From Phytohabitans rumicis (GTDB lineage: Bacteria; Actinomycetota; Actinomycetes; Mycobacteriales; Micromonosporaceae), in NCBI RefSeq assembly GCF_011764445.1, contig NZ_BLPG01000002.1:744001-808000 (forward strand): a stretch of DNA of 64,000 bases, in the 5' to 3' direction. Below are positions 43,779-53,505 of this stretch, in pieces. Each line of letters opens with the position of its first letter. The first letter of the stretch is position 1. The translations under genes and the position numbers were made by a program. The notes below the pieces were generated by a model. It had not been told where the DNA came from, searched no databases, and saw nothing but the letters and a program-made list of their open reading frames with translations.

Positions 43779-44813
43779 ATGGACTTCGCACCCACCGCCG
43801 CCCAGCGCGACCTCGCCGAGCTGACCCGGGACATCCTCGCCGACGGCTTCGGGCCGGACGAGTTCGACAAGCCACTGTGGACGAAGCTGGCCAAGGCCGG
43901 CGTGCTGGCCGCGACGCTCCCGCCCAGCGCCGGCGGCGACGGGTACGGCGTGCTGGAGCGCTGCTCCGTGCTCGTGGAGCTGGGCCGGGCGGCGGCCCCG
44001 GTGCCGTTCCTGCCCTGCATCTCCACCGCCGCCGCGGCGCTGGGCCGCTTCGGCGACGCCGCCCAGATGGAGCGCTGGGTCGCCCCGGCCGGCCGCGGCG
44101 ACCTGGTGCTCGCGGCGGCGCCGACCGGCTCGGTACGCGCCGACCGCGTCGACGGCCGCTGGGTGCTCACCGGCGACCTCACCGCCGTGCCCGCGGCGCC
44201 GTACGCGGATCTGATCCTGGTGCCGGCGGACGGCCCGGGGGTCTTCCTCGTCACGCCCGCGGACGACGGCGTGAGCGTGGAACGGCAACACGTCGCCGGC
44301 GGCGCGGGCGCCGGCTGGGTATCGCTCGCCGGCACCCGGCTGACCGACGACCGCCTGCTCGGCGGGGTCGACGTCGCGGACTGGCTGCGCGCGCACGCCA
44401 CGGTCGGCGCGTGCGCGGCCCAGCTCGGCGTGACCGAGCGCGCCCTGGAGATGACCGCCGAGTACGCCCGCACCCGGGTCCAGTTCGGCCGCCCGATCGG
44501 GACCTTCCAGGCGGTGGCGCAGCGGCTCGCCGACGCGTACATCGACGTGGAGGCGATCCGGCTGACCATGTGGCAGGCGGCGTGGCTGCTGGGCGAGGGG
44601 TTGCCGTGCGCGGCCGAGGTGAGCACGGCGAAGTTCTGGGCCGCCGACGCGGGTCACCGGGTCGCCCACGCCGCCGTCCACGTCCACGGCGGCGTCGGCA
44701 TCGACCTGGACGCCCCGCTGCACCGCTACTTCCTGGCCGCCAAGTACTACGAGTTCACCCTCGGCACCGCGACCGACCACCTCCGCGCGCTGGGCGCCAC
44801 CCTCGCCGGCTAG
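43779..44813 (+). CDS. chsE1: Acyl-CoA dehydrogenase subunit ChsE1 (FadE28)
   Basis: A 344-residue short acyl-CoA dehydrogenase subunit, starting MDFAPTAAQRDLAELTRDIL. It has AQLGVTERALEMTAEYARTR followed by QFGRPIGTFQAVAQRLADAY, and VHVHGGVGIDLDAPLHRYFL, as in FadE28. Like that subunit it lacks the full catalytic set of a homotetrameric enzyme and should need ChsE2. AAGGAG 7 nt before the ATG supports the start. Order chsE2-chsE1 is the same as Rv3543c-Rv3544c in transcription sense reversed. Confidence 0.88.
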   Translation: MDFAPTAAQRDLAELTRDILADGFGPDEFDKPLWTKLAKAGVLAATLPPSAGGDGYGVLERCSVLVELGRAAAPVPFLPCISTAAAALGRFGDAAQMERWVAPAGRGDLVLAAAPTGSVRADRVDGRWVLTGDLTAVPAAPYADLILVPADGPGVFLVTPADDGVSVERQHVAGGAGAGWVSLAGTRLTDDRLLGGVDVADWLRAHATVGACAAQLGVTERALEMTAEYARTRVQFGRPIGTFQAVAQRLADAYIDVEAIRLTMWQAAWLLGEGLPCAAEVSTAKFWAADAGHRVAHAAVHVHGGVGIDLDAPLHRYFLAAKYYEFTLGTATDHLRALGATLAG

Positions 44814-44822
44814 CGGCCGCGC

Positions 44823-45923
44823 TCAGAGGGAGCCCAGGCGCTTGAGCGTCTCGTCGGCCTCGGTCACCAGGGCCGCCATCACGTCGGCGACCGGGCGGAC
44901 CTTGTTCATGCGGCCGACGATCTGGCCCACCGGCATCGGGACCACCGTCGGGTCGCCGGCGCGCATGAGGCGGTTGTGCGCCTCGCTCACCAGCAGGTTC
45001 TGCAGCGGCATCGGCAGCGGCTCGGGGGCGCCGGACTCGGTCCACGCCTGCGTCCACCGGTTGCGCAGCAGCCGCGCCGGCTTGCCGGAGTAGACCCGGC
45101 TGCGGACCGTGTCGGCGGAGGTGGCGTCCAGCAGGGCCTGGCGCAGCGCCGGCTGGGCCGCGCCGAACGCGTACTCCTCGGTGATCAGCCAGGCCGACCC
45201 CATCCACACGCCCACGGCTCCGAGCGCCAGCGCGGCCGCGATCTGGCGGCCGCTGCCGATCCCGCCGGCCGCGAGCACCGGAGCCTGGTCGCCGACCGCG
45301 TCCACGACCTCGGGTACGAGGACCATGCTCGCGATCTCGCCGGTGTGCCCGCCGGCCTCGTAGCCCTGGGCCACCACGATGTCGACGCCGCCCGCCACAT
45401 GGCTGCGGGCGTGGTCGGCACGCCCGGCCAGCGCGGCCACCAGCAGGCCGTGCTCGTGGGCCCGATCGATGACGTCGGCGGGCGGCGGGCCGAGCGCGTT
45501 GGCGATCAGCCGCGGCCGGTGCGCGAGCGCCACCTCGACGTGCGACCGGGCGACCGAGTGCAGCCAGCCGAGCACGCCGTCGCCGGCGGACTCCCCGTCG
45601 GGCAGCGGCGGCACGCCCAGCTTGAGCAGGGTGCGCTGGACGAAGTCGCGGTGCCCGTCCGGGATCAGCTTGTCCAGGTCGACCGTGGTGCCCTCGGCCG
45701 GCCCGTGGGTCGGCATGACGACGTCCACGCCGTACGGGCGGCCGCCGGTCTCTTCGTCCAACCAGGACAGTGTGGCGTCGAGTTCGTCCGGGTCGTTGAA
45801 GCGCACGCAGCCCAGCACGCCGAGCCCGCCGGCGCGACTGATGGCCGCGACGACGTGCTCGGACGGGCTGAATCCGACGATCGGGTGCTCGATGTCGAGC
45901 AGGTCGCACAGCGCGGTGTGCAA
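44823..45923 (-). CDS. Nitronate monooxygenase-like FMN oxidoreductase
   Basis: A 366-residue second member of the IpdC superfamily in this cluster. It begins ALCDLLDIEHPIVGFSPSEH, with VDIVVAQGYEAGGHTGEIA and PVLAAGGIGSGRQIAAALAL, and SAWLITEEYAFG. It is more distant from IpdC than a recent duplicate would be. The start is a TTG at 45923 with AAGGAG 8 nt upstream. It follows fadD19 by 12 bp on the same strand, so it is in the fadD19 operon under the KstR box at 47536. Reaction unknown. Confidence 0.87.
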   Translation of the reverse strand: MHTALCDLLDIEHPIVGFSPSEHVVAAISRAGGLGVLGCVRFNDPDELDATLSWLDEETGGRPYGVDVVMPTHGPAEGTTVDLDKLIPDGHRDFVQRTLLKLGVPPLPDGESAGDGVLGWLHSVARSHVEVALAHRPRLIANALGPPPADVIDRAHEHGLLVAALAGRADHARSHVAGGVDIVVAQGYEAGGHTGEIASMVLVPEVVDAVGDQAPVLAAGGIGSGRQIAAALALGAVGVWMGSAWLITEEYAFGAAQPALRQALLDATSADTVRSRVYSGKPARLLRNRWTQAWTESGAPEPLPMPLQNLLVSEAHNRLMRAGDPTVVPMPVGQIVGRMNKVRPVADVMAALVTEADETLKRLGSL

Positions 45924-45935
45924 GGGGTGACTCCT

Positions 45936-47525
45936 TCAGTGTTCGGCGGCGTACCGGTGGGCCCAGCGGTAGTCGGCCTTGCCGGCGGGCGTGCGCCCGA
46001 TCTCGTCCACGAACCACACGCTGCGCGGCACCTTGTATCCGGCGATGTGCGTGCGTAGGTGGGCGTCGAGACCGGCCTGGTCGACGGTGCGCCCGTCGCG
46101 CGGCTGGATCAGGGCGGCCACGCGCTGCCCGAGCCGCTCGTCCGGTACGCCGATGACGAGCGCGTCGAAGATGTCCGGGTGCGCCTTGAGCGCGCCCTCC
46201 ACCTCCTCGGGATAGACCTTCTCGCCGCCGGTGTTGACGCACGTGTTGCCGCGGCCGAGCAGGGTGATCGTGCCGTCCTCCTCGATGCGGGCGAAGTCGC
46301 CGGGCATCGCGTACCGGACGCCGTCCACCTCGATCAGCAGCGCGGCCGTCTTGTCCGGGTCCTTGTAGTAGCCGAGCGGGATGTGCCCGCCGCGGGCCAG
46401 CCGGCCGACGACGCCGGGTGGCGCCTTTTGGCCGTGGTCGTCGACCACGATGATGTTCGGGCCGGGCATCACGCGGGGCCCATCCGCCTTTTCGCCATCG
46501 CCGGTGACCAGCCCGATCCCGGCGAAGCCGACCTCCGACGCCCCGATCGAGTCCGTGATCATGACGGCGGGGAACGCGTCGACGTACTGCTGCTTGACCG
46601 CCGGGGAGAACAGGGCCGCGCTGCTGGAGATGGCGAACAGCGACGAGGCGTCGTACTCGCCGGCGAGGTAGGTCTCGATCATCGGCCGGGCCATCGCGTC
46701 GCCGATGAGCACCACCACGTTCACCTTGCGCCGCTCGATGACCCGCCAGATCTCGGCCGGGTCGAACTGCGGCACCAGCACCACCGTGTCGCCGCCGAAC
46801 ATGGCCGCCAGCGCCGCCCACTGCGCGTTGCCGTGGATCAGCGGGGCGAGGCACAGCCGCGCCATCCCGCCCAGCTCCGCGCCGCGCTTGATCTGCGCCC
46901 ACTCGTCCTCGACCGGGATGCCGGTCATGAAGTCGATGCCGCCGCCCAGCACGCGCCAGACGTCCTCGTGGCGCCAGATCACGCCCTTCGGGTACCCCGT
47001 CGTGCCGCCCGTGTAGAGCATGTAGATGTCCTCGGGCGAGCGCTCGCCGAAGTCGCGCACGGGCGATCCGGCGGCCAGCGCGTCCTCGTACGTCACGCCG
47101 CCGTAGCGGGCGATGTCGGCGTCGCTGCCGTCGGGGATCGCGACAGCGGTGCGGACGGTGGGCGCCTCCGGCAGGACGGCCGCGACGCGGTCGGCGTATT
47201 GCCGGTCGTGCACCAGCGCGGCGACCTCCGCGTCGTCGAAAAGGTACTGCAACTCGTTCTCGACGTACCGATAGTTGACGTTGATGACCACGGCGCGCAG
47301 CTTGTACACCGCGATCATGGTCGTTACCGCCTCGATCGAGTTGCGCACGTAGAGACCCACGTGCGTGCCCGGACCGACGCCATGGTCACTCAGGTAGTGG
47401 GCCAGGCGGTTGGCGTGGTCCTCCAGCTCGGCATAGGTCACCGCACGCTCGCCGCAGGCCACCGCGAGGCGTTCGGGGAACGCGTCGACGGCGTGCTCGA
47501 AGAGGTCGGCTATGTTGGCCACCAT
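45936..47525 (-). CDS. fadD19: Steroid side-chain acyl-CoA synthetase FadD19
   Basis: A 529-residue AMP-forming acyl-CoA synthetase. The N-terminus NIADLFEHAVDAFPERLAVA and motifs YMLYTGGTTGYPKGVIWRHE, PLIHGNAQWAALAAMFGG, LITDSIGASEVGF-like and KVYPEEVEGALKAHPDIFDA match FadD19 closely (described across the length). FadD19 activates cholest-4-en-3-one-26-oate and similar side-chain acids. The pair fadD19/echA19 is divergent here as in Rv3515c/Rv3516. The ATG at 47525 is 10 bp from a KstR box. Confidence 0.91.
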   Translation of the reverse strand: MVANIADLFEHAVDAFPERLAVACGERAVTYAELEDHANRLAHYLSDHGVGPGTHVGLYVRNSIEAVTTMIAVYKLRAVVINVNYRYVENELQYLFDDAEVAALVHDRQYADRVAAVLPEAPTVRTAVAIPDGSDADIARYGGVTYEDALAAGSPVRDFGERSPEDIYMLYTGGTTGYPKGVIWRHEDVWRVLGGGIDFMTGIPVEDEWAQIKRGAELGGMARLCLAPLIHGNAQWAALAAMFGGDTVVLVPQFDPAEIWRVIERRKVNVVVLIGDAMARPMIETYLAGEYDASSLFAISSSAALFSPAVKQQYVDAFPAVMITDSIGASEVGFAGIGLVTGDGEKADGPRVMPGPNIIVVDDHGQKAPPGVVGRLARGGHIPLGYYKDPDKTAALLIEVDGVRYAMPGDFARIEEDGTITLLGRGNTCVNTGGEKVYPEEVEGALKAHPDIFDALVIGVPDERLGQRVAALIQPRDGRTVDQAGLDAHLRTHIAGYKVPRSVWFVDEIGRTPAGKADYRWAHRYAAEH

Positions 47526-47535
47526 CACTAGAAAG

Positions 47536-47549
47536 TAGAACGTGTTATC
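47536..47549. promoter_or_regulatory. KstR operator
   Basis: TAGAACGTGTTATC matches the consensus except for the last base. It lies between divergent fadD19 and echA19. Confidence 0.7.
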
Positions 47550-47588
47550 GTCCGGGGCAAGGCCCAGCACCGACTGAGGAGAGCGCGC

Positions 47589-48377
47589 GTGGAAGAGCCT
47601 CATGCCCTTGTCGAGCGCCGGGGGCACGTCCTCGTCGTCACGATGAACCGGCCGCATGCCCGCAACGCGCTCTCCGCGCCGATGATGGCCATCATGCGCG
47701 AGGCGTGGGACCAGGTCGACAGCGATCCGGACATCCGGGTGTGCATCCTGACCGGCGCGGGCGGCGCCTTCTGCGCGGGCGCCGACCTCAAGGCGATGAC
47801 GGCCAGCCACCCCGGCGACGGGTTCCGCGCCAACGGCACCGACCTGACCGTCATCGAGCCGCTGCTCAAGGGCCGCCGGCTGACCAAGCCGCTGATCGCC
47901 GCCGTGGAGGGGCCGGCGATCGCGGGCGGCACCGAGATCCTGCAGGCGACCGACGTACGCGTCGCCGGCGCGAGCGCCCGCTTCGGCGTCTCCGAGGCGC
48001 GGTGGGGCCTGTTCCCGCTGGGCGGTTCGGCGGTGCGGCTGCCCCGCCAGGTGCCCTACACGGTGGCCGCCGACATCCTGCTCACCGGCCGGCACCTGAC
48101 CGCCGCCGAGGCAAAGGAAATCGGGTTGATCGGTCACGTCGTACCCGATGGGCAGGCGCTGGCGAAGGCGCTGGAGCTGGCCGAGATGATCGCGGCCAAC
48201 GGTCCGCTGGCCGTGCAGGCGATCCTGCGCACCATCCGGGAGACCGAGGGCATGCCGGAGAACGAGGCGTTCACAGTGGAGGCTCGGCTCGGGATCTCGG
48301 TCTTCCAGAGCCGGGACGCGAAGGAGGGCCCACGCGCGTTCGCCGAGAAGCGCACCCCTCTCTTTGAGGGGCGCTGA
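47589..48377 (+). CDS. echA19: Enoyl-CoA hydratase EchA19
   Basis: A 262-residue enoyl-CoA hydratase with [26 protein letters not shown] and [18 protein letters not shown], then [20 protein letters not shown]. EchA19 (Rv3516) hydrates steroid side-chain enoyl-CoAs. It is divergent from fadD19 as in mycobacteria and shares its KstR box. GAGGAGAG upstream of the GTG supports the start. It runs into the structured repeat E1. Confidence 0.9.
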   Translation: MEEPHALVERRGHVLVVTMNRPHARNALSAPMMAIMREAWDQVDSDPDIRVCILTGAGGAFCAGADLKAMTASHPGDGFRANGTDLTVIEPLLKGRRLTKPLIAAVEGPAIAGGTEILQATDVRVAGASARFGVSEARWGLFPLGGSAVRLPRQVPYTVAADILLTGRHLTAAEAKEIGLIGHVVPDGQALAKALELAEMIAANGPLAVQAILRTIRETEGMPENEAFTVEARLGISVFQSRDAKEGPRAFAEKRTPLFEGR

Positions 48378-48382
48378 GGTTG

Positions 48383-48669
48383 AGTTTTGGGGGGCCAGGG
48401 TGCCCAGCGAAGCCCGTCAGGCTTGATGTCTTCGCAGGTCACCCTGGCCCCCCAAAACTGACGTGGTCGAGCACGACCGACAGTCAAGCTTTAACAAGGG
48501 AGTTACCGCCGGGGTTTGAGTCCCCGGGGTAGTAAAGGTCGGCGGTAACTCCAGAGCTTTTAAGAGCTTGACTGTCGGTGTTTGCTTGACCGGGTCGGGT
48601 TTTGGGGCCGGGGTGACTCGCGAAGACATCAAGCCTGACGGGCTTCGCGAGGCACCCCGGCCCCAAAAC
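48383..48669. repeat. Composite inverted repeat E1: paired constant-loop hairpins (putative bidirectional terminator)
   Basis: A nested palindrome filling the gap between convergent echA19 and fadD. Hairpin 1 (48383-48459) has perfect 20-bp arms and hairpin 2 (48598-48669) perfect 18-bp arms of different sequence. Both enclose GCGAAG/CTTCGC stems closing the same 17-nt loop, CCCGTCAGGCTTGATGT, in opposite orientation. Between them, CCGACAGTCAAGCT (48477-48490) pairs with 48565-48578, GGAGTTACCGCC (48499-48510) with 48541-48552, and CCGGGG (48509) with CCCCGG (48522). The transcript of each convergent gene meets its own hairpin with the loop in the sense CCCGUCAGGCUUGAUGU. Confidence 0.85.
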
Positions 48670-48675
48670 CGCTCT

Positions 48676-50220
48676 TTAGATGGCCCGCTCGCGCCCGACC
48701 CAATAGGGGTCGCGCAGCAGGCGCTTGTAGAGCTTGCCGTTGGGATCGCGAGGCAGTTCGGCGACGTAGTCGACACTGCGGGGCAGCTTGAAGCGGGCCA
48801 GCCGCCCGGACAGGAAGGCGAGCAGCTCCTCGGTCAGCTCCGGTCCGGGCTCGGCGTCGGCGACCGGCTGCACGACGGCCTTGATCTCCTCGCCCCACTC
48901 CTCGTGCGGGATGCCGAAGACCGCGACGTCCTCCACCTTCGGGTGGCAGGCCAGCTCCGACTCGATCTCCGCGGGGTAGATGTTGACCCCACCCGAGATG
49001 ATCATGTCGCTGCGCCGGTCGCACAGGTGCAGGTAGCCCTCGTCGTCGAGGTAGCCGAGGTCGCCGACGGTGAACATCTTGCCGACCCGCGAGGCGCGGG
49101 TCTTCTCCGCGTCGTGGTGGTACTCGAACGTCGCGTCGCCCATCTGGAGATACACCTGGCCGGTCTCGCCGACGGGCACCTGCTCGCCCTGCGCGTCCAG
49201 GACGCGCACGGTGGAGCCCGGCCACGCCCGCCCGACGGAGGTGGGGTGGCGCAGCCACTCGTCGGCGGTGATCAGCGTGCCGCCGCCCTCGGAGGCGGCG
49301 TAGTACTCCACCACCACCGGCCCCACCACTCGAGCATCCGCCGCTTGACCTCCTGCGGGCACGGCGCGGCGCCGTGGATCATCATCCGCATCGAGGACAG
49401 GTCGTACGCCTTGCGCACCGGCTCCGGCAGCGCCAGCAGCCGGCGGAACTGGGTGGGCACCATATGGCTGTGGGTAACCCGGTGCCGCTCGATGAGGCGC
49501 AGCATCTCCTCCGCATCCCAGCGGTCCATCACGGCGACCGGGTGTCCAAGTTGGAGGGAGATGGCGGCGAAGTTCAGCACGGCGGTGTGGTAGAGCGGTG
49601 AGCAGCACAGGTGCACGTGCCCGTCGAAGGGGCGCAGCCCGAACAGCCCGAAGAACCACGTCGCCACCGGCGGCACCTGGTCCGGGTCGCCGCCGGTCAG
49701 CGGGCGGCGTACCCCTTGGGCCGGCCGGACGTACCGGAGGTGTAGGTCATCAGCGCGCCCGGTGTGCGCTCGTCCGGGCGCCCGGACCCGCCGGCGCCGA
49801 GGTCGGTCAGCGGGGCGAAGCCGGGAATTGCGCCGACCGCGTACCGTGCCCCGCCGGCACGCCCGCGGCGTCCGCCGCCTCGACCGCACTCGCGGCGAAC
49901 CGCTCGTGCGCCACGAACGCCCGCGCCCCGCAGTCCTTCAGGATGTACGCCAGCTCCGCCCCCACCAGGTGCCAGTTCAGGGGTACGACGTACAGCCCGG
50001 TCTGCAACGCGGCGAAGTGGACGGTCAGCAGGTCGGCCCCGTTGGGCAGCAACATGGCGACGCTGTCCCCAGGGCGCAGTCCGGCCTCTCGCAACCCGCG
50101 CGCGATCCGGTCGGCGTCGGCGGTCAGCTCCCCGTAGGTCACGGTCCGCCCGTCCGGCGCCACCACGGCGGTACGCTCCGGCGTCTGCTCGGCGATGGTC
50201 CACAGCCCGATGCTGGTCAC
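48676..50220 (-). CDS. Acyl-CoA synthetase (FadD), three apparent frameshifts
   Basis: About 515 residues when corrected. The order is GLWTIAEQTPERTAVVAPDG, LMTYTSGTSGRPKG (AMP/phosphate loop), SPLYHTAVLNFAAISLQLGH, VEYYAASEGGGTLITADEWL, TVGDLGYLDDEGYLHLCDRR and the C-terminal Lys region DPNGKLYKRLLRDPYW. Three breaks, at G/C runs 49849-49852, 49712-49715 and 49321-49324, are each fixed by one added base and leave every motif intact. The sequence is nearer to the FadD4/FadD13-type ligases than to FadD19 or FadD3; the substrate is not known. A KstR box lies 11 bp before the ATG. Confidence 0.85.
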
Positions 50221-50230
50221 CCCCGAACTC

Positions 50231-50244
50231 TATAACGTGTTCCA
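50231..50244. promoter_or_regulatory. KstR operator
   Basis: TATAACGTGTTCCA, full match, just before the start of the minus-strand fadD. A second box at 50287 serves the plus-strand gene. Confidence 0.78.
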
Positions 50245-50286
50245 GTAGCTAGGAAGCGCTGGAGATACGAGCATTGCCCATCGTTC

Positions 50287-50300
50287 TAGAACGTGTTTCA
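50287..50300. promoter_or_regulatory. KstR operator
   Basis: TAGAACGTGTTTCA, full match, 10 bp before the GTG at 50310; a CACTAT-like -10 lies between. Confidence 0.8.
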
Positions 50301-50309
50301 CTATTTCGC

Positions 50310-51267
50310 GTGGAGACCGCGCTGAGCGCCCCGCTGGAGATCGGCTTCGACTACACCCGCTCGCTCGGGCCGGTCCTGGGCCGGTTCATGACCGGGCTGG
50401 CGCAGCGCCGCATCTTCGGCTGCCGCGGCTCCGACGGCCGCGTGCACGCCCCACCGCTGGAGTACGACCCGGTCACGTACGAGCCGCTGACCGAACTGGT
50501 CGAGGTGTCCTGCGTGGGCACGGTCACCACGTGGAGCTGGCAGCCGCGCCCGCTGGACGGGCAGCCGCTGACCCATCCGTTCGCCTGGGCCCTGATCCGG
50601 CTCGACGGCGCGGACACCGCGATGCTGCACACGGTCGACGCCGGCTCCGCCGACCGGATGCGCACCGGGATGCGGGTGCGCGTGCGGTGGGCGGACAGCC
50701 CGATCGGCCACATCCGCGACATCGCGTGCTTCGAGCCGCTGGCCGACGACTCACCGCCCCGGCCGCCGACCCGGTGCGCGCCGCCAGCCCGGTGACCATG
50801 GTGACGACGCCGATCCACCTGCACTACACGCACACCACCTCGCCAGAGGAGACCCGCTACCTGCGCGGGCTGGCCGCCGGCAAGCTGCTCGGGCAGCGCT
50901 GCCCGTCGTGCGGCAAGGTCTACCTCCCGCCGCGCGGCGCCTGCCCCACCTGCGGGGTACCGACGACCGACGAGGTGGACCTGCCCGGCACCGGCACGGT
51001 CACCACGTTCTGCGTCGTCAACGTGCCGTTTCCCGGGCAGCGCATCCCCCGCCATACGTCGTGGCGTACGTGCTCGTGGACGGCGCGGACATCCCGATGC
51101 AGCACCTGATCCTGGGCTGCCCGGCCGAGGAGGTCCGGATGGGCATGCGGGTGGCGGCGGTGTGGCGGCCCCGCGAGCAGTGGGGCACCACCCCGCAGAA
51201 CATCGACCACTTCCGGCCGACCGGCGAGCCGGACGCGCCGTTCGAGTCGTACGCGCAGCACCTGTGA
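50310..51267 (+). CDS. Rv3521-like OB-fold/zinc-ribbon protein (Ltp partner), two apparent frameshifts
   Basis: About 319 residues when corrected, matching the two-domain Rv3521 type (about 300 aa). The first OB-fold half has VSCVGTVTTWSWQPRPLDGQ and HPFAWALIRLDGADTAMLH; the second begins YLRGLAAGKLLGQRCPSCGK and contains the CPSC/CPTC zinc-ribbon, PPRGACPTCGVPTTDE, and VVAYVLVDGADIPMQHLIL. DUF35 proteins of this kind pair with Ltp thiolase-like aldolases and supply their acyl channel. Breaks at CCCC 50757-50760 and CCCCC 51046-51050 are each fixed by one C. Order Rv3521-Rv3522-Rv3523 is kept. Confidence 0.85.
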
Positions 51268-51274
51268 GCCGGCG

Positions 51275-52342
51275 ATGAACCAGGTGGCGGTCGTCGGGTT
51301 CGCCCAGTACCCCAACGTGCCCAGCGCGGGCACGACCAGCGGGGTGGAGTTGCTGGTGCCGGTCTTCCAGGAGGTGCTGGCGGACCTCGCGATGTCCAAG
51401 CAGGACATCGACTTCTGGTGCTCCGGCTCGTCCGACTACCTGGCCGGCCGGGCGTTCTCGTTCGTCAACGCGGTGGACGCGATCGGCGCCTATCCCCCGA
51501 TCGTCGAGTCCCATGTGGAGATGGACGCGGCCTGGGCGCTCTACGAGGCGTACGTGAAGCTGCTGACCGGCGAGGCGGAAACCGCGCTGGTGTACGGCTT
51601 CGGCAAGTCCTCGGCGGGCCAGCTGCGCCGGATCCTGGCGTTGCAGCTCGACCCGTACCTGCATGCCCCGCTGTGGCCGGACTCGGTGAGCGTCGCCGCC
51701 CTGCAGGCCCGGCTCGGCATCGAGGCCGGCCTGTACGGCGAGCGGGACATGGCCGAGGTGGCGGCCGCCAGCCGCGCCGCCGCCCGGGACAACCCGAAGG
51801 CCCAGGTGTCCGGCGTGGACAGTCCGGACACGCTCCTCAAGGCGCCGTACGTCGCTGATCCGCTGCGCGCGCACGACTGCGCGCCGGTCACCGACGGCGC
51901 CGCCGCGGTCGTGCTGGCGGCCGGCGACCGGGCCCGGGCCCTGCGCGAGCGCCCGGCCTGGATCACCGGCTTCGCACACCGGGTCGACTCCCCCGCGCTG
52001 GGCGCGCGCGACCTGACGACGGTGCCGTCCGCGACCGCGGCGGCCGAGGCGGCCGGGCTGCGCGGCGACGACGTGGACGTCGTCGAGCTGCACGCGCCGT
52101 TCACCCACCAGCAACTGCTGCTGACCCGGGCGCTCGGCCTCGGCGAGAGCGACGGCGGCGGCGCGCGAATCAACCCGTCCGGCGGGGTGCTGTGCGGCAA
52201 CCCGATGTTCTCCGCCGGGCTGTCCCGGATCGGCGCGGCGGCCGAGCAGGTGATGTCCGGGCGGGCCGGGCGCGCGGCGGCCCACGCCACCAGCGGCCCG
52301 GCCCTGCAACAAAACCTCGTGTGTGTGCTGGAGGGGGCGTGA
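51275..52342 (+). CDS. ltp4: Thiolase-fold lipid-transfer protein Ltp4 (Rv3522-like)
   Basis: A 355-residue SCP-x/thiolase-like protein. It starts QVAVVGFAQYPNVPSAG, has DIDFWCSGSSDYLAGRAFSF, CAPVTDGAAAVVLAAGDRAR, VVELHAPFTHQQLLLTRALG and RINPSGGVLCGNPMFSAGLS. It resembles the Ltp proteins that act as retro-aldolases or lyases on steroid side chains with a DUF35 partner. The neighbour order fixes the assignment more than the sequence does. It overlaps ltp3 by 4 bp (GTGA). Confidence 0.86.
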   Translation: MNQVAVVGFAQYPNVPSAGTTSGVELLVPVFQEVLADLAMSKQDIDFWCSGSSDYLAGRAFSFVNAVDAIGAYPPIVESHVEMDAAWALYEAYVKLLTGEAETALVYGFGKSSAGQLRRILALQLDPYLHAPLWPDSVSVAALQARLGIEAGLYGERDMAEVAAASRAAARDNPKAQVSGVDSPDTLLKAPYVADPLRAHDCAPVTDGAAAVVLAAGDRARALRERPAWITGFAHRVDSPALGARDLTTVPSATAAAEAAGLRGDDVDVVELHAPFTHQQLLLTRALGLGESDGGGARINPSGGVLCGNPMFSAGLSRIGAAAEQVMSGRAGRAAAHATSGPALQQNLVCVLEGA

Positions 52343-53493
52343 GAAGGGCAGCCGTGCTGGGCACCGGGCAGACGGAGCACCGCACCCGGCGCACCGACGT
52401 GACCATGGCCGGGCTGTGCCGGGAGGCCATCGACCGGGCGCTCGCCGACGCGGACACCGACTGGTCGCAGATCGACGCGGTGGTGCTGGGCAAGGCGCCG
52501 GACCTGTTCGAGGGCGTGATGATGCCCGAGCTGTTCCTCGCGGACGCGCTCGGCGCGACCGGCCGCCCGCTGCTGCGCGTGCACACGGCCGGCTCGGTCG
52601 GCGGCACGACCGCCATCGTGGCCAGCAGCCTGGTCCGGGCCGGCGTACACAAGCGGGTGCTCGCGATCGCGTTCGAGAAGCAGTCCGAGTCCAACGCGAT
52701 GTGGGCACTGTCCATCCAGCCGCCGTTCACGATGCCGGTCGGCGCGGGCGCGGGCGGCTACTTCGCGCCGCACATCCGCTCGTACATCCGCCGGTCCGGG
52801 GCGCCGCCGCACGTCGGCGCGCTCGTCGCGGTCAAGGACCGCCGCAACGGCGCCCTCAACCCGCACGCCCACCTGCGCCAGCCGGACATCACCCTGGAGT
52901 CGGTGCAGGCGTCGCCGATGCTGTGGGACCCGATCCGGTACGACGAGACGTGTCCGTCCTCCGACGGCGCGTGCGCGGTGGTCATCGGCGACCAGGAGGC
53001 GGCGGAGGCGAGCGCGCGACCGGTGGCCTGGATCCGGGCGACCGCGATGCGCACCGAACCGACCTCGTTCGCCGGCAAGGACCACGTGAACCCGCGGGCC
53101 GGGTACGAGGCGGCGCGGGCGTTGTGGCACGCGGCCGGCATCACCGACCCGCTGAGCCAGATCGACGCCGCGGAGATCTACGTGCCGTTCTCCTGGTTCG
53201 AGCCGATGTGGCTGGAGAACCTGGGCTTCGCCGAGCCGGGGCAGGGGTGGAAGCTCACCGAGGCCGGCGAGACCCGGCTCGACGGACTACTGCCGGTGAA
53301 CCCGTCCGGCGGCGTGATGTGCTCCAACCCGATCGGCGCGTCCGGGCTGCTGCGGTTCGCCGAGGCCGCGATGCAGGTGATGGGCCGCGCGGGCGAGCAC
53401 CAGGTGACCGGCGCGCGGACCGCGCTGGGTCACGCGTACGGCGGGGGTTCTCAGTTCTTCGCCATGTGGGTGGTGGGCACCACCCCAGCGTGA
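52339..53493 (+). CDS. ltp3: Thiolase-fold lipid-transfer protein Ltp3 (Rv3523-like)
   Basis: A 384-residue thiolase-like protein with RVHTAGSVGGTTAIVASSLV, AFEKQSESNAMWALSIQPPF and YDETCPSSDGACAVVIGDQE, ending in SNPIGASGLLRFAEAAMQVM and TALGHAYGGGSQFFAMWVVG. It matches the Rv3523 position and type. Catalytic Cys/His positions differ from degradative thiolases, as in other Ltp proteins. The start overlaps ltp4. It is followed 12 bp later by the cholesterol oxidase. Confidence 0.87.
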   Translation: MRRAAVLGTGQTEHRTRRTDVTMAGLCREAIDRALADADTDWSQIDAVVLGKAPDLFEGVMMPELFLADALGATGRPLLRVHTAGSVGGTTAIVASSLVRAGVHKRVLAIAFEKQSESNAMWALSIQPPFTMPVGAGAGGYFAPHIRSYIRRSGAPPHVGALVAVKDRRNGALNPHAHLRQPDITLESVQASPMLWDPIRYDETCPSSDGACAVVIGDQEAAEASARPVAWIRATAMRTEPTSFAGKDHVNPRAGYEAARALWHAAGITDPLSQIDAAEIYVPFSWFEPMWLENLGFAEPGQGWKLTEAGETRLDGLLPVNPSGGVMCSNPIGASGLLRFAEAAMQVMGRAGEHQVTGARTALGHAYGGGSQFFAMWVVGTTPA

Positions 53494-53505
53494 AAGGGGT
53501 CCACT

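Noticed and set aside
47600-48137. Minus-strand extension of the fadD19 frame into echA19
   Set aside because: The fadD19 N-terminus and its start at 47525 fit the family, and the extension is antisense to a clear hydratase gene.
48383-48669. E1 as inverted ends of an insertion sequence
   Set aside because: No transposase reading and no target duplication; the two inner loops are the conserved part, not the outer ends.
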